A DNA stretch of 64,000 bases from an uncultured Roseovarius sp. (GTDB taxonomy: Bacteria; Pseudomonadota; Alphaproteobacteria; Rhodobacterales; Rhodobacteraceae): positions 367,503 to 431,502 of the forward strand of contig NZ_CANLER010000003.1 in the NCBI RefSeq assembly GCF_947489715.1. Direction: 5' to 3'. The notes beneath the pieces are model-generated. The model was given only the letters and a program-made list of their open reading frames with translations. It did no database searches and was not told the origin of the DNA. This document shows, piece after piece, positions 48,430 through 57,616 of the stretch. A program made the position numbers and the translations under genes. The stretch's first letter is position 1. The number at the start of each line of letters is the position of its first letter.

Positions 48430-48545
48430 CCCTGCCTGCAAGGCGATTTGCTGCGACAACATCGCCCGGATGCGACGCCTCTGTCGCAAACAAGGTCGAT
48501 AGCCCACCCTGCACCTGTCACGTATCGGAAAAAGCAGGAGGGCAC

Positions 48546-49787
48546 ATGCAACGCGCGATCATGGACAACTGGGCGCTGTTCCTGGGCATGCTGATGCTCA
48601 TGGTCGCCAATGGCCTGCTGGTCACCTTGCTGTCGATCCGGGGCGCGGGGCTTGGGTTTTCGCCGCTGACCATCTCGATCATGCAGGCCTGCTACCCGCT
48701 GGGCGCGCTGATCGGCACCATTACCGTGCCGCATCTGATCGAAAAGGTTGGCCATATCCGGGTCTTCTCGGCCCTGGCCTCGATGGTGTCCATCGCCGCG
48801 ATCATTCACCTTCTGACCAGCGATCCGATCAGCTGGAGCGCGATGCGATTCCTCGCCGGGGTTTGTTTTCCGGGGCTGTACGTGGTCACCGAAAGCTGGC
48901 TCAACGCCAAGTCCGAAAACCGCATTCGCGCACAGGTCCTGTCGGTCTATTTCATCATTCAGACCCTAGGACCCGCATTGGGCACGGCGATGGTTGGTTT
49001 CCCCGATCCTACGGGCAACCTGATGTTCGGGATCGTCTCGATCCTGATGTCGCTGGCCATTGTCCCGCTGCTGCTGTCCGGCATCCGTGCACCTGACTTT
49101 TCCGCGCCGGACCGGATGACCGTGACCAGGCTCTACCGCGTGTCGCCGATGGCCGTGCTGGGCATTACGCTGATGAGTGTCGGCGTCTCGGCCTGGTTCA
49201 TCGCGCTGCCGCTCTACGCCCTTCAACAGGGGTTTTCCGAGGCACAGGCCTCGGGCGCGCTGGTCGTCGCGATGATTGCCGCAGGGGTGGTGCAATACCC
49301 GGTTGGCTGGATTTCCGACAATACCGACCGACGCTACGTGGTGATCGGGCTAAGCGTGGTTTCAGCCCTTGCAGCGCTATGGATGGCGCTGGATACATCG
49401 TCCTCGCGCATCGTGATCGGGTTTGCGGTGATCGCGGCGATGACCCTGCCGGTCTATTCGATCCTCGCAGCCCATGCCAACGACCAGTTGAGCCCCGGTC
49501 AGGTGGTGGCCGCCAGCGGCGCAATGGCGTTCCTGATGCAGTTCGGGCAGGTCTTCGGCATGTTGCTTGGCCCAAACGTGATCACCATGGCCGACGGGCG
49601 CGGTTTGCAATTGCTGGTGGCGCTGCTTGGCGTTGCCGTCGCCCTGATCGCGGTCGCCCGCCGGGTCAGCCGCGAAGCACCGGAAGAGACCGGCGAAGTG
49701 CTGGCAACCGGGGTTCTGGGCATGGCGCAACCGGGCCGCCTTCAAGCCGAAGTAATGGCCGCATCCGAGGAAGAGAGCACAGAATAA
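48546..49787 (+). CDS. MFS transporter (YcaD-like)
   Basis: 413 residues with 12 hydrophobic helices. The region after helix 2 (HLIEKVGHIRVF) and the WISDNTDRRYVVIG segment between helices 8 and 9 are MFS loop motifs; FLAGVCFPGLYVVTESWLNA matches the YcaD/UMF-like group. The C-terminus is a cytoplasmic acidic tail of about 35 residues. Substrate is unknown. It precedes the D-glutamate genes by about 130 nt, and a stop-proximal hairpin lies between, so co-function is only possible. Confidence 0.88.
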   Translation: MQRAIMDNWALFLGMLMLMVANGLLVTLLSIRGAGLGFSPLTISIMQACYPLGALIGTITVPHLIEKVGHIRVFSALASMVSIAAIIHLLTSDPISWSAMRFLAGVCFPGLYVVTESWLNAKSENRIRAQVLSVYFIIQTLGPALGTAMVGFPDPTGNLMFGIVSILMSLAIVPLLLSGIRAPDFSAPDRMTVTRLYRVSPMAVLGITLMSVGVSAWFIALPLYALQQGFSEAQASGALVVAMIAAGVVQYPVGWISDNTDRRYVVIGLSVVSALAALWMALDTSSSRIVIGFAVIAAMTLPVYSILAAHANDQLSPGQVVAASGAMAFLMQFGQVFGMLLGPNVITMADGRGLQLLVALLGVAVALIAVARRVSREAPEETGEVLATGVLGMAQPGRLQAEVMAASEEESTE

Positions 49788-49808
49788 TCTTGCACGGTTT
49801 GGCAAGAT
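49787..49808 (+). terminator. Hairpin at the MFS gene stop
   Basis: ATCTTGC (49787-49793) pairs perfectly with GCAAGAT (49802-49808) over 8 nt, starting at the last base of the stop codon. There is no clear T-run. Confidence 0.45.
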
Positions 49809-49916
49809 CATCGAATTTATTCCCGCCAGATTTGAATTTCTGAGCGATTTCAACAGATATTCGCACAAGATTTATCGGAAACTGCGCCAACACTGATTCC
49901 GACCGGGGGGAAATCC

Positions 49917-50918
49917 ATGATCGAAACACCGTATCTTCTGTTTCTGGGCGACGCGCCTGACATGTTGGCTGCCAAAGTGGCCATCGGCATTCGCGACTGG
50001 CGCCCGGAAAATGCCATCGGTCAGATCCGCCTGCCCGGCTGCGGCGCCGATCTGGGCCTGACCGAGATGAGCCTGGCCGAGGCCAAGGAAGCCGGTGCCA
50101 AGACGCTGGTGATCGGCGTGGCGAACCGGGGCGGCGTGATTTCAGCGGCGTGGAAAGAAGTTCTGATCGAAGCGCTCGAGATGGGCTATGATCTGGCCTC
50201 GGGCCTGCATAACCTTCTGCGCGATGAGGGCGATCTTGTCGCCGCCGCCCAGACCCATGGCGGCACCCTGCATGACGTGCGCGTGCCGACCGATGGCTAC
50301 CCGATCGCCAATGGCGTCAAGCGCAGCGGCAAACGATGCCTGGCCGTGGGCACCGATTGTTCGGTCGGCAAGATGTATACGGCGATGGCGATGGAACGTG
50401 ACATGCATGCCCGCGGCATGAAGGCCACCTTCCGCGCCACCGGCCAGACCGGCATCCTGATCACCGGCCACGGTGTCCCGCTGGACGCGGTGATCGCCGA
50501 TTTCATGGCCGGGTCGGTCGAATATTTGACACCTGATAATGACGCCGATCACTGGGACATGATCGAAGGGCAAGGCAGCCTCTTTCACGTGTCCTATTCC
50601 GGGGTGACCATGGCGCTGATCCATGGCGGCCAGCCCGATGCGCTGATCCTCTGCCATGAACCCACGCGCGAACACATGCGCGGCCTGCCGGGCTACAAGC
50701 TGCAATCGCTGGAAAAGCTGCGCGACACCGCGCTGCCGCTTGCCCAGATCGCCAACCCGGACTGTCAGGTTGTTGGTATCTCGGTCAACACCCAGCACCT
50801 CTCCGAAGAGGATGCCCGCGCCTATCTGGCCGAAGTCGAGGGGCGCATGGGCCTGCCCGCCGCCGATCCATACCGTTTCGGATCGGACAAGCTGGTGGAT
50901 GCGCTCGCCGCATTGTAA
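49917..50918 (+). CDS. dgcN: DUF1611 protein, DgcN-type N-acetyltransferase of D-glutamate catabolism
   Basis: 333 residues. The protein shows the DUF1611 arrangement: an N-terminal domain (LGDAPDMLAAKVAIGIRDWRP) and a C-terminal P-loop-like domain with AVGTDCSVGKMYTAMAME near residue 142 and ATGQTGILITGHGVPLDAV. The DgcN-DgcA pair has been described in marine proteobacteria: DgcN acetylates D-glutamate and DgcA racemises the acetylated product. The DgcA-type gene follows 69 nt downstream, which supports the name. Confidence 0.8.
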   Translation: MIETPYLLFLGDAPDMLAAKVAIGIRDWRPENAIGQIRLPGCGADLGLTEMSLAEAKEAGAKTLVIGVANRGGVISAAWKEVLIEALEMGYDLASGLHNLLRDEGDLVAAAQTHGGTLHDVRVPTDGYPIANGVKRSGKRCLAVGTDCSVGKMYTAMAMERDMHARGMKATFRATGQTGILITGHGVPLDAVIADFMAGSVEYLTPDNDADHWDMIEGQGSLFHVSYSGVTMALIHGGQPDALILCHEPTREHMRGLPGYKLQSLEKLRDTALPLAQIANPDCQVVGISVNTQHLSEEDARAYLAEVEGRMGLPAADPYRFGSDKLVDALAAL

Positions 50919-50987
50919 CCTGCACCGCGGTGGCCCCGAACGGCCACCGCGTTTGACGCATTCTGGAAAGACGAAAGGGGCAGACCG

Positions 50988-51953
50988 GTGCAAATCTCGG
51001 TAACGCGCGACACGTTCAAGCTGGCGCAGGTCTTCACCATTTCACGCGGGTCGCGAACCGAAGCCAACGTGCTGACCGTGCGCCTGAAGGACGGGACCCA
51101 CGAGGGCTGGGGCGAATGCGTGCCCTACACGCGCTATGATGAAACGCTGGACAGCGTGACCGCCCAGATCGAAGGCCTGCCGGAGGGCATTACCCGCGCA
51201 GCGCTCTATGATCTGCTGCCAGCAGGGGCTGCCCGCAACGCGGTGGATTGCGCGCTGTGGGATCTGGAAGCGAAACGCGCCGGTAAACGCGCCTGGGATC
51301 TGGCGGGCCTGCCAGCGCCATCCCCCGAGATCACCGCCTATACGCTGTCGCTGGACGAGCCGGCCAAGATGCGGGAACAGGCGGCCAAACACGCCTTTCG
51401 CCCCTTGCTAAAGATCAAACTTGGCACGCCCGATGACATGCCCCGGCTGGAAGCGGTGCGCGCCGGTGCCCCCGACGCCAAAATCATCGTCGACGCCAAC
51501 GAGGGGTGGTCGGCGCAGGTCTACGCCGATCTGGCCCCGCACCTGGTACGGCTGGGGGTCGGGCTGGTGGAACAGCCCCTGCCCGCAGGAGAAGACGAGG
51601 CATTGATCGGCATGGATCGCCCGGTGCCCGTTTGCGCCGACGAAAGCTGCCATGACCGCGCCAGCCTGCCAAGGCTCAAGGGCAAATACGATGTGGTCAA
51701 CATCAAGCTCGACAAGACCGGCGGCCTGACCGAGGCGCTGGAACTGCGCGACGCGGCATTGGCCGATGGGTACAAGGTGATGGTCGGCTGCATGGTCGGA
51801 TCATCGCTCGCCATGGCCCCGGCCACGCTGGTAGCCCAGGGCGCAATGGTCACCGACCTTGACGGCCCGCTGCTTTTGGCAGAAGACCGCGACACCCCGC
51901 TTGTTTTCGACGCGGCCGGCGTGCACCCGCCCTCGGCTGACCTATGGGGTTAG
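50988..51953 (+). CDS. dgcA: Enolase-superfamily epimerase, DgcA-type N-acetyl-D-glutamate racemase
   Basis: 321 residues, start GTG. It has the muconate-lactonizing/dipeptide-epimerase pattern: catalytic Lys in LLKIKLG (near residue 144), metal ligands Asp in VDANEGW, Glu in LVEQPLP and Asp in CADESC, and the second catalytic Lys in NIKLDKTGG. Without dgcN it would be called an L-Ala-D/L-Glu epimerase, and that activity remains possible. With dgcN it fits conversion of N-acetyl-D-glutamate to the L-form. Confidence 0.8.
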   Translation: MQISVTRDTFKLAQVFTISRGSRTEANVLTVRLKDGTHEGWGECVPYTRYDETLDSVTAQIEGLPEGITRAALYDLLPAGAARNAVDCALWDLEAKRAGKRAWDLAGLPAPSPEITAYTLSLDEPAKMREQAAKHAFRPLLKIKLGTPDDMPRLEAVRAGAPDAKIIVDANEGWSAQVYADLAPHLVRLGVGLVEQPLPAGEDEALIGMDRPVPVCADESCHDRASLPRLKGKYDVVNIKLDKTGGLTEALELRDAALADGYKVMVGCMVGSSLAMAPATLVAQGAMVTDLDGPLLLAEDRDTPLVFDAAGVHPPSADLWG

Positions 51954-52001
51954 CGAAACAATCTTATACTGTATTTTTGTGGACTCAGCACAACCTGACA
52001 G

Positions 52002-52018
52002 TGTACATTCGCAGTACA
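52002..52018 (+). promoter_or_regulatory. TGTAC inverted repeat before the VPLPA protein gene
   Basis: TGTAC (52002-52006) and GTACA (52014-52018) are spaced by 7 nt, 20-36 nt before the start codon. A candidate operator; the protein that binds is unknown. Confidence 0.35.
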
Positions 52019-52037
52019 TAATTAAGGAGTATTGACA

Positions 52038-52685
52038 GTGAGACACAAAATTAAAACGATTTTTGCAGCCGCGGCAATTGCCGCAACTGCGTTTGTCGCA
52101 TTACCTGCGCAGGCAGCCACGATCGTTGGGGACTATATAGGCGGCGGAGCGAACAACAACTTTTCCCGGGCGACAGGCTATCATTTTACGGTCGGCGCTG
52201 ACGACCTGAACGTGACGGCCCTGGGCGTCTACGATCTGGGCAGCAACGGTTTTGCTGACAGTCATGATGTCGCAATCTTCGACAGCTCTGCACCAGGTGT
52301 TGCCCTTGCATCAACAACTTTGGCGTCTGGCCTCAGCGGCACTTTCGAAGCCGGCACAGTGGGTGGCACGCGGTTCAACGCGATCGCTACGATCACACTA
52401 TTCGCAAACACGTCTTACTACATTCTGGCGAACAATTTCGGCACCGACCAGTTTGCATTCGGAAATGGCAGTGTCCTGTACAATAGTGCGATCACATGGA
52501 ACGGGTTCGTTGACGCCGCATCGAACAGTGTTAATTCCAATCCGAACTTTCTCGGCGGTTCACCCGGCAATCTTGGTCCAAACTTCAAATTTACACTTGC
52601 GGCAATTCCAATCCCTGCTTCGATCCTGCTGCTGTTCACAGGCATCGCGGGTCTCTTTGGGATAAGGCGCATACGCGCAGCCTGA
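52038..52685 (+). CDS. Secreted protein with VPLPA/PEP-CTERM-type sorting tail
   Basis: 215 residues from GTG 52038, eight nt after AAGGAG (TTG 52032 would be too close). A Sec signal peptide ends LPAQA. The mature part (about 150 residues) is rich in Asn, Gly, Ser and Thr, typical of beta-rich exported proteins. The C-terminus is a tripartite sorting signal: IPIPAS, a membrane helix (ILLLFTGIAGLFGI) and a basic end (RRIRAA), the alphaproteobacterial variant of PEP-CTERM. An exosortase/rhombosortase-type enzyme elsewhere should process it. The ligand or role is unknown. A strong terminator follows. Confidence 0.8.
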   Translation: MRHKIKTIFAAAAIAATAFVALPAQAATIVGDYIGGGANNNFSRATGYHFTVGADDLNVTALGVYDLGSNGFADSHDVAIFDSSAPGVALASTTLASGLSGTFEAGTVGGTRFNAIATITLFANTSYYILANNFGTDQFAFGNGSVLYNSAITWNGFVDAASNSVNSNPNFLGGSPGNLGPNFKFTLAAIPIPASILLLFTGIAGLFGIRRIRAA

Positions 52686-52705
52686 GACATCTGAAAAATT
52701 CGGAG

Positions 52706-52736
52706 ATGCACCCCAGTTTTGGGGTGCATTTTTTTT
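52706..52736 (+). terminator. Rho-independent terminator after the VPLPA protein gene
   Basis: ATGCACCCC (52706-52714) pairs with GGGGTGCAT (52721-52729) over AGTTTT, followed by an unbroken run of T. Confidence 0.92.
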
Positions 52737-52784
52737 GGCGGCATGCTTTTAGTCGGCAGAAATTTCTACTTCGGAGGAGTCCGC

Positions 52785-53645
52785 ATGACCCGCACCGTTT
52801 ACGTGAATGGAGAATACCTACCCGAGACCGAGGCGACCGTTTCGATCTTTGATCGTGGTTTCCTGATGGCCGATGGCGTCTACGAGGTGACCAGCGTGCT
52901 GGGCGGCAAGCTGATTGATTTCGCCGGCCACCTGAAACGGCTGGAACGCTCCCTGAACGAGCTTGACATGCAAAAGCCCTCCGATTTCGACAACCTGCTG
53001 GAGATCCACCGCGAGCTGGTGCGCGTCAACGAGATCGACGAGGGGTTGGTGTATTTGCAGGTGACCCGGGGCAGCGATGGCGACCGCGATTTCGCCTTTC
53101 CGTCGGCCGATACCAAGCCGACCGTCGTTCTCTTTACCCAGGACAAACCCGGCCTCGCCCATTCCGAGGCGTCGAAAAAGGGCAACAAGATCATCTCGAT
53201 CGAGGATATCCGCTGGGGTCGCCGTGACATCAAGACGGTGCAGCTGCTTTACCCGTCAATGGGCAAAATGATGGCCAAGGCGGCGGGCTGCGACGATGCC
53301 TGGATGGTCGAGGATGGCAAGGTGACCGAAGGCACCTCCAACAATGCCTATATCGTCAAGGGGGGCAAGATCATCACCCGGCAGCTTTCCAACGACATCC
53401 TGCACGGCATCACCCGCGCCGCCGTCCTGCGTTTCGCCCAGGAGGCGCAGATGGAGGTGGAAGAGCGCAGCTTTACCATCGACGAGGCGAAAGAGGCGGA
53501 CGAGGCCTTCACCACCTCGGCCAGCGCGTTCGTCATGCCGGTTGTGGAAATCGACGGGGTCGCAATGGGGGACGGCACGCCGGGGCCGATCGCCAGACGC
53601 CTGCGCGAGATTTATCTGGACGAAAGCCTGAAAACCGCGATTTGA
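52785..53645 (+). CDS. dat: D-amino-acid transaminase (class IV)
   Basis: 286 residues of the class IV PLP aminotransferases. SIFDRGFLMADGVYEVTSVLGG at the N-terminus, the PLP-Lys in DIKTVQLLYPSMGKMMAK (Lys of RDIK, near residue 150), EDGKVTEGTSNNAYIVK and LHGITRAAVL fit Dat rather than IlvE. It interconverts D-alanine and 2-oxoglutarate with pyruvate and D-glutamate. ATG 52785 follows TCGGAGGAG. Its closeness to dgcN and dgcA suggests a D-amino-acid theme. Confidence 0.85.
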   Translation: MTRTVYVNGEYLPETEATVSIFDRGFLMADGVYEVTSVLGGKLIDFAGHLKRLERSLNELDMQKPSDFDNLLEIHRELVRVNEIDEGLVYLQVTRGSDGDRDFAFPSADTKPTVVLFTQDKPGLAHSEASKKGNKIISIEDIRWGRRDIKTVQLLYPSMGKMMAKAAGCDDAWMVEDGKVTEGTSNNAYIVKGGKIITRQLSNDILHGITRAAVLRFAQEAQMEVEERSFTIDEAKEADEAFTTSASAFVMPVVEIDGVAMGDGTPGPIARRLREIYLDESLKTAI

Positions 53646-53649
53646 TCTT

Positions 53650-54117
53650 CTATTGATTGCTCAGTAGCATCGGCCAGTAGCCATCGGCTTTTTCGATATT
53701 GCCGTCGATGTCGCTGGCCCATTGCCGCCGCACGCGCGGGCTGTAATTGAGGTAAAGCTTGTCGTCCCAGATGCGCCAGGCGAACGGGTCCACATCGGCC
53801 ACCGCGTTCTGGCTGGCGGCAAAGGCGCAATAGCCGCCATATTGCGGGGCGAAACGTTCGGGATCAGCCAGAAAAGCCTCGCGGTTCTCGGCCGAAATGA
53901 ACACCCAGGTGGCATCTTTGAAACTGGCCTGAATCTCCGGGTCGCCCTTTTGCGGATCGCCGCCGTTCCAATAGGTCATCACGTCATAGCCGTTCATCGC
54001 CAGCTTGTTGAAATACCCCAGATTGACCTCGGACGCGGGCCCGGCCTGGGCAAGTCCTGCAAACGCAATACACAATAGATGCACGAGCACGGTCAGATGC
54101 CTCAGAACCTTTGTCAA
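53650..54117 (-). CDS. YHS-domain secreted protein
   Basis: 155 residues. A signal peptide (VHLLCIAFAGLAQAG) is followed by a YHS-type domain: AMNGYDVMTYW, then AENREAFLADPERFAPQYGGYCAFA, with one conserved Cys. YHS proteins are small and often bind metal or heme-like ligands; many sit beside copper or iron genes. It lies 18 nt after a GlxA-type regulator gene on the same strand, so the two form an operon. It converges with dat. The role is unknown. Confidence 0.8.
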   Translation of the reverse strand: MTKVLRHLTVLVHLLCIAFAGLAQAGPASEVNLGYFNKLAMNGYDVMTYWNGGDPQKGDPEIQASFKDATWVFISAENREAFLADPERFAPQYGGYCAFAASQNAVADVDPFAWRIWDDKLYLNYSPRVRRQWASDIDGNIEKADGYWPMLLSNQ

Positions 54118-54135
54118 CGCGACCCTCCCGATGCC

Positions 54136-55152
54136 CTACCCGGCCTGCTCCGCCCAGCTTTTGCGAAACGCGCCCGGTGATTTGCCAAACCGTTTGCGGA
54201 ACCGCAACGACAATTGCGAAGAGCTGCTGAACCCGGTCGCCACCGCGATCTCATTGACCGATAGCGTGGTTTCATTCAGCAGCGCATGCGCCCGCGAAAT
54301 CCTCTGGTCAATATAGAACTGCGCCGGGCTCACGCCCACGTATTTCTTGAACAATCGCTCCAACTGACGGCGCGAGATGTCGGCCTCGGTCGCCACCTCG
54401 TCAATCTCGACCGGATTTTCCAGATTTTCATTCATGAACTGCATCGCCGTGATCAAGTGCTGGTTGCGGCTGCTCAGCGCCACGGAGTAGGCCGATTTCT
54501 GCAACGACTTGCGACTGTCCGAGCGGAAATGGATGCACATATCGGCCACCACCACCGCCAGATCCTTGCCGTGATCACGCTCGATCATGGCCAGCATCAT
54601 GTCGGTGGCCGCGCTGCCGCCGCCGCAGGTCATCAGCCCGTCATCGTTTTCGTAAAGGTTGCCGGTTGGCTCCAGCCCGATAAAGCTTTCGACGAAAGCC
54701 GGGCGGTTTTCCCAATGCAGGGTAAAGACGCGATCCTCCAGCAACCCCGCCTTGGCCAGCGCAAAAGCCCCGGTGCAGATGCCGCCCGTCCGACAGCCAA
54801 AGGCCCGCTGACGGCTCAGCCATGCGGTGATCCGTGGACTGGTGCTTTCGCCGGGCTCGATCCCCGAACAGACAAAGGCCGTGGCGGATTTCGGCAGGTT
54901 CTGAAGCCCGCTATCGGGCGTGATCACGATACCGTTGGAACACCGCACCGGCTTGCCATCCTCGGTCATCACGAACCAGCGATAGAGTTCGCGGTTGGTG
55001 ACCTGATTGGCCACGCGCAACGGCTCGACCGCCGAACTGAAGGCCAGCATCGTCAGCTTGGGCAGCAGCAGAAAATAGAAATCCTTGGGCGGCCCATCGA
55101 AATCCACCCGGAAACTGGCCGCACCTTTCGGGACAAAGCTACGCTCGTTCAT
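54136..55152 (-). CDS. GlxA-family transcriptional regulator (GATase1-like plus AraC HTH)
   Basis: 338 residues. The N-terminal DJ-1/PfpI-like domain (about 15-200) has the pattern RAFGCRTGGICTGAFALAKAG. The C-terminal AraC-type HTH (about 235-335) has VATEADISRRQLERLFKKYVGVSPAQFYIDQR and VATGFSSSSQLSLRFRKRFGKSPG. Relatives control choline, glycine betaine, carnitine or arginine breakdown. The target here is not evident; the co-transcribed YHS gene is the only near neighbour. Confidence 0.9.
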   Translation of the reverse strand: MNERSFVPKGAASFRVDFDGPPKDFYFLLLPKLTMLAFSSAVEPLRVANQVTNRELYRWFVMTEDGKPVRCSNGIVITPDSGLQNLPKSATAFVCSGIEPGESTSPRITAWLSRQRAFGCRTGGICTGAFALAKAGLLEDRVFTLHWENRPAFVESFIGLEPTGNLYENDDGLMTCGGGSAATDMMLAMIERDHGKDLAVVVADMCIHFRSDSRKSLQKSAYSVALSSRNQHLITAMQFMNENLENPVEIDEVATEADISRRQLERLFKKYVGVSPAQFYIDQRISRAHALLNETTLSVNEIAVATGFSSSSQLSLRFRKRFGKSPGAFRKSWAEQAG

Positions 55153-55233
55153 CTGATGATCCTACCGGAAAGCCTGTATCAAGAGAAGGTGGGAGAGCGC
55201 CGGGCCAACGTACAGGCCCGGCGCCCGCCCCTG

Positions 55234-56706
55234 TCAGGTTGCCAGTTCGGCCACGGGTTCACCACTATCGGCCCAGGACTGGATTTCAGCCTCACTTGCC
55301 TTGGGTGAGAAAAGACCCGTCATGGCATAGAAAATACCGATCACCGGCGACATCCAGCAGGCAAAGGCCAGCGGAATATAGAGCAGGTTCTCGAAATTCC
55401 CGTCACCGATGCCCAGCGCCAGCGCCGAGATCACAAAGGCCCCGCCCGCGTTCCACGGGATCAGCGGAGACACCAGCGTCCCGCCCTCTTCGATCGCCCG
55501 GCTGAGGTTCAGCGGCGAATAGCCCATGCCTCGATACACCGGCACATACATCCGCCCCGGCAGCGCGATCGACAGGTACGGATCGCCCGCAACCGTGTTG
55601 GTGGCAACCGAGGTCAGGATGGCCGAGGTCTGGATACCGGCAAAGGATTTCACCTTCGAGATGATCACCGCGATGATCGCCTCAAGACAACCGGTGCGTT
55701 CCAGCGCGCCGCCAAAGCCCAACGCCAGCAGCACCAGAGAAATCGTCCACATCATCGACTGGATGCCGCCCCGGTTGAGCAGGCTGTCGATCTCGCTGAC
55801 ACCGGTTTCGATCGAATAGCCGCTATTGGCATATGTAAAAGTCTCGTGCAGGCCGGCCCCCTGACAGACCATCGCCATGATGCCCCCCACGACCGCGCCA
55901 GCAAAAAGCGATGGGATCGGCGGCTGCTTTTTCACCGCCAGAACAATGACCAGCAACGCCGGTAAGAGCATCAGCGGTGAAATCCAGAACTCGGTGGCCA
56001 GGGCCGTGGTGATGGCGTCGATCCTTTCGAACGACACCTGCGAGGTGTCGATCAGGGTGAAGCCCACGACGAAATAGATCGCCAGCGCGATCAGCATCGC
56101 CGGTACCGTGGTCGGCAGCATGTTGCGGATGTGATCAAAAAGGTTTGTGCCGGTCACCGCCGGGGCCAGGTTGGTGGTGTCCGACAAGGGCGAAATCTTG
56201 TCGCCGAAAAACGCGCCCGACACGACCGCACCTGCGGTCCAGTACATCGGAATGCCAAAGCCTGCGCCAATCCCCATCAGCGCCAGCCCGACCGTGCCGA
56301 CCGTACCCCAGCTTGTACCCAGCGACACCGACACGATCGAACACAGGATCATCCCCGCCGCCAGGAAGATCTCGGGCGACAACACCTTGAGGCCATAATA
56401 GATCAGCGTCGGCACCGTGCCGCTGGCAATCCAGATACCCACGATCATGCCAACCGTGATCAGGATCGACACGGACGGCAATGAGATATTGATGACGTGA
56501 AATACGCCCTCTTCGATATTGGGCCATTTGTGACCCAGTTTCAGCCCCACCAGCCCGGTAATCGCAATGCCGATGGCAAGCGGGATATGCGGTGTGAAAT
56601 CACCAAAATAGAATAGCTGAACACCCAGCACTGCCAGGGTCAGGACGATCGGCACAAGTGCCAGACCCAGCCCGGGTTTAGATACAACGCCATTGTTAAC
56701 GGTCAT
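55234..56706 (-). CDS. Na+/H+ antiporter, NhaC family
   Basis: 490 residues with about 12 helices. The conserved NhaC/DcuC-superfamily patterns VSVSLGTSWGTVGTVGLALM and SGAFFGDKISPLSDTTNLAP are present, as is LVSPLIPWNAGGAFV near the C-terminus. It should exchange Na+ for H+, though members of this family also carry lactate/malate or amino acids. It stands alone, 81 nt upstream of the GlxA-type gene on the same strand. The gap 56707-56941 contains only its promoter region. Confidence 0.88.
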   Translation of the reverse strand: MTVNNGVVSKPGLGLALVPIVLTLAVLGVQLFYFGDFTPHIPLAIGIAITGLVGLKLGHKWPNIEEGVFHVINISLPSVSILITVGMIVGIWIASGTVPTLIYYGLKVLSPEIFLAAGMILCSIVSVSLGTSWGTVGTVGLALMGIGAGFGIPMYWTAGAVVSGAFFGDKISPLSDTTNLAPAVTGTNLFDHIRNMLPTTVPAMLIALAIYFVVGFTLIDTSQVSFERIDAITTALATEFWISPLMLLPALLVIVLAVKKQPPIPSLFAGAVVGGIMAMVCQGAGLHETFTYANSGYSIETGVSEIDSLLNRGGIQSMMWTISLVLLALGFGGALERTGCLEAIIAVIISKVKSFAGIQTSAILTSVATNTVAGDPYLSIALPGRMYVPVYRGMGYSPLNLSRAIEEGGTLVSPLIPWNAGGAFVISALALGIGDGNFENLLYIPLAFACWMSPVIGIFYAMTGLFSPKASEAEIQSWADSGEPVAELAT

Positions 56707-56941
56707 TACCGTCTCCTCGTTTCGTCTGTTTTTAGGGTTAATCGCGACTACGGCATATTACGCAGCCCTTGCGCCGCCGGACTCATGGTCAGCGCGCCGG
56801 ATCACACCAGATTCGCGACATACGGGCGCGGGATCTGCTGATTTTGGCAGGTTTTGGCGTATTACGTGGCGCTTTTTGCCGGGATCAGCGCGTGGACGAT
56901 CCCGGATCGCCGGTCAGCTATCGGGCTGACATACCCGGCAT

Positions 56942-57256
56942 TCAGGGATTCTCGCCGACATTCTCCGCAAAGCTTTTCTTGAACGCGGCCTGTTTATCCG
57001 GCGACGCATCGGTCTGATAGTTGGCCTTCCACTCATCCATGCTCATGCCGTAGAAAATTTCGCGCGCTTCGGCCTTGTCCATCTCGATGCCGCGCGCGTT
57101 GGCGGCCTCCTGGTACCAGCGGCTCAGGCAGTTACGACAGAACCCGGCCAGGTTCATCATGTCGATATTCTGCACATCGGTGCGCTTTTCCATCAGGTGT
57201 TCGCGCAGGGTGCGGAACGCCGCCGCTTCAAGTTCGATCCGTGTCTGGTCGTCCAT
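56942..57256 (-). CDS. DUF1244 family protein
   Basis: 104 residues matching the small helical DUF1244 family: AAAFRTLREHLMEKRTDVQN, then a Cys-containing AGFCRNCLSRWYQEAA and FYGMSMDEWKANYQ. It has two Cys in a CxxC. The function of the family is not known. It lies 18 nt after the CHMI-like gene on the same strand and is probably co-transcribed. Confidence 0.85.
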   Translation of the reverse strand: MDDQTRIELEAAAFRTLREHLMEKRTDVQNIDMMNLAGFCRNCLSRWYQEAANARGIEMDKAEAREIFYGMSMDEWKANYQTDASPDKQAAFKKSFAENVGENP

Positions 57257-57274
57257 GTGTCGTCTCCTTGCCGC

Positions 57275-57616
57275 TTACAACATGCGCTTGAGATAGGGCG
57301 GGTTCAAGTCCGAAAGGCGCACCGTCAGGCTGCCCACATCCGGCAAGGCCGCTTCAAGCCTGGCCAGCGTGATCCGGGCCAGATCCTCGCGGGTCGCCTC
57401 ATCGCGTCCAGGCAGCAACAACAGCGTGGCATGGGCAAATGATTGCGGCTCCACCCCGATGCGTGACGCGGTGGCGGCGATGGTCCGCACCCGCACAGTC
57501 TCCGGCCCCTTGATCGACGCATGGTTCGCAAAGGCCTGCCACAGCAAATCGCACAGCGCTTGCAGGTCATGGCTGTCCTCCAGCCCTTTGGAATGTTCGA
57601 TCACGATATGCGGCAT
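57275..57616 (-). CDS. 5-carboxymethyl-2-hydroxymuconate isomerase-like protein
   Basis: 113 residues. The N-terminus MPHIVIEHSKGLE gives the catalytic N-terminal Pro of the tautomerase fold (Pro2), and the length fits CHMI. In 4-hydroxyphenylacetate breakdown CHMI isomerises a muconate intermediate, but no other genes of that path are here. ATG 57616 is the right start because Pro must follow Met. It is first in a pair with DUF1244. Confidence 0.75.
   Translation of the reverse strand: MPHIVIEHSKGLEDSHDLQALCDLLWQAFANHASIKGPETVRVRTIAATASRIGVEPQSFAHATLLLLPGRDEATREDLARITLARLEAALPDVGSLTVRLSDLNPPYLKRML

Noticed and set aside
54286..55308. 340-codon plus-strand frame opposite the GlxA-type regulator
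   Set aside because: Shadow; the minus strand carries a clear two-domain regulator.
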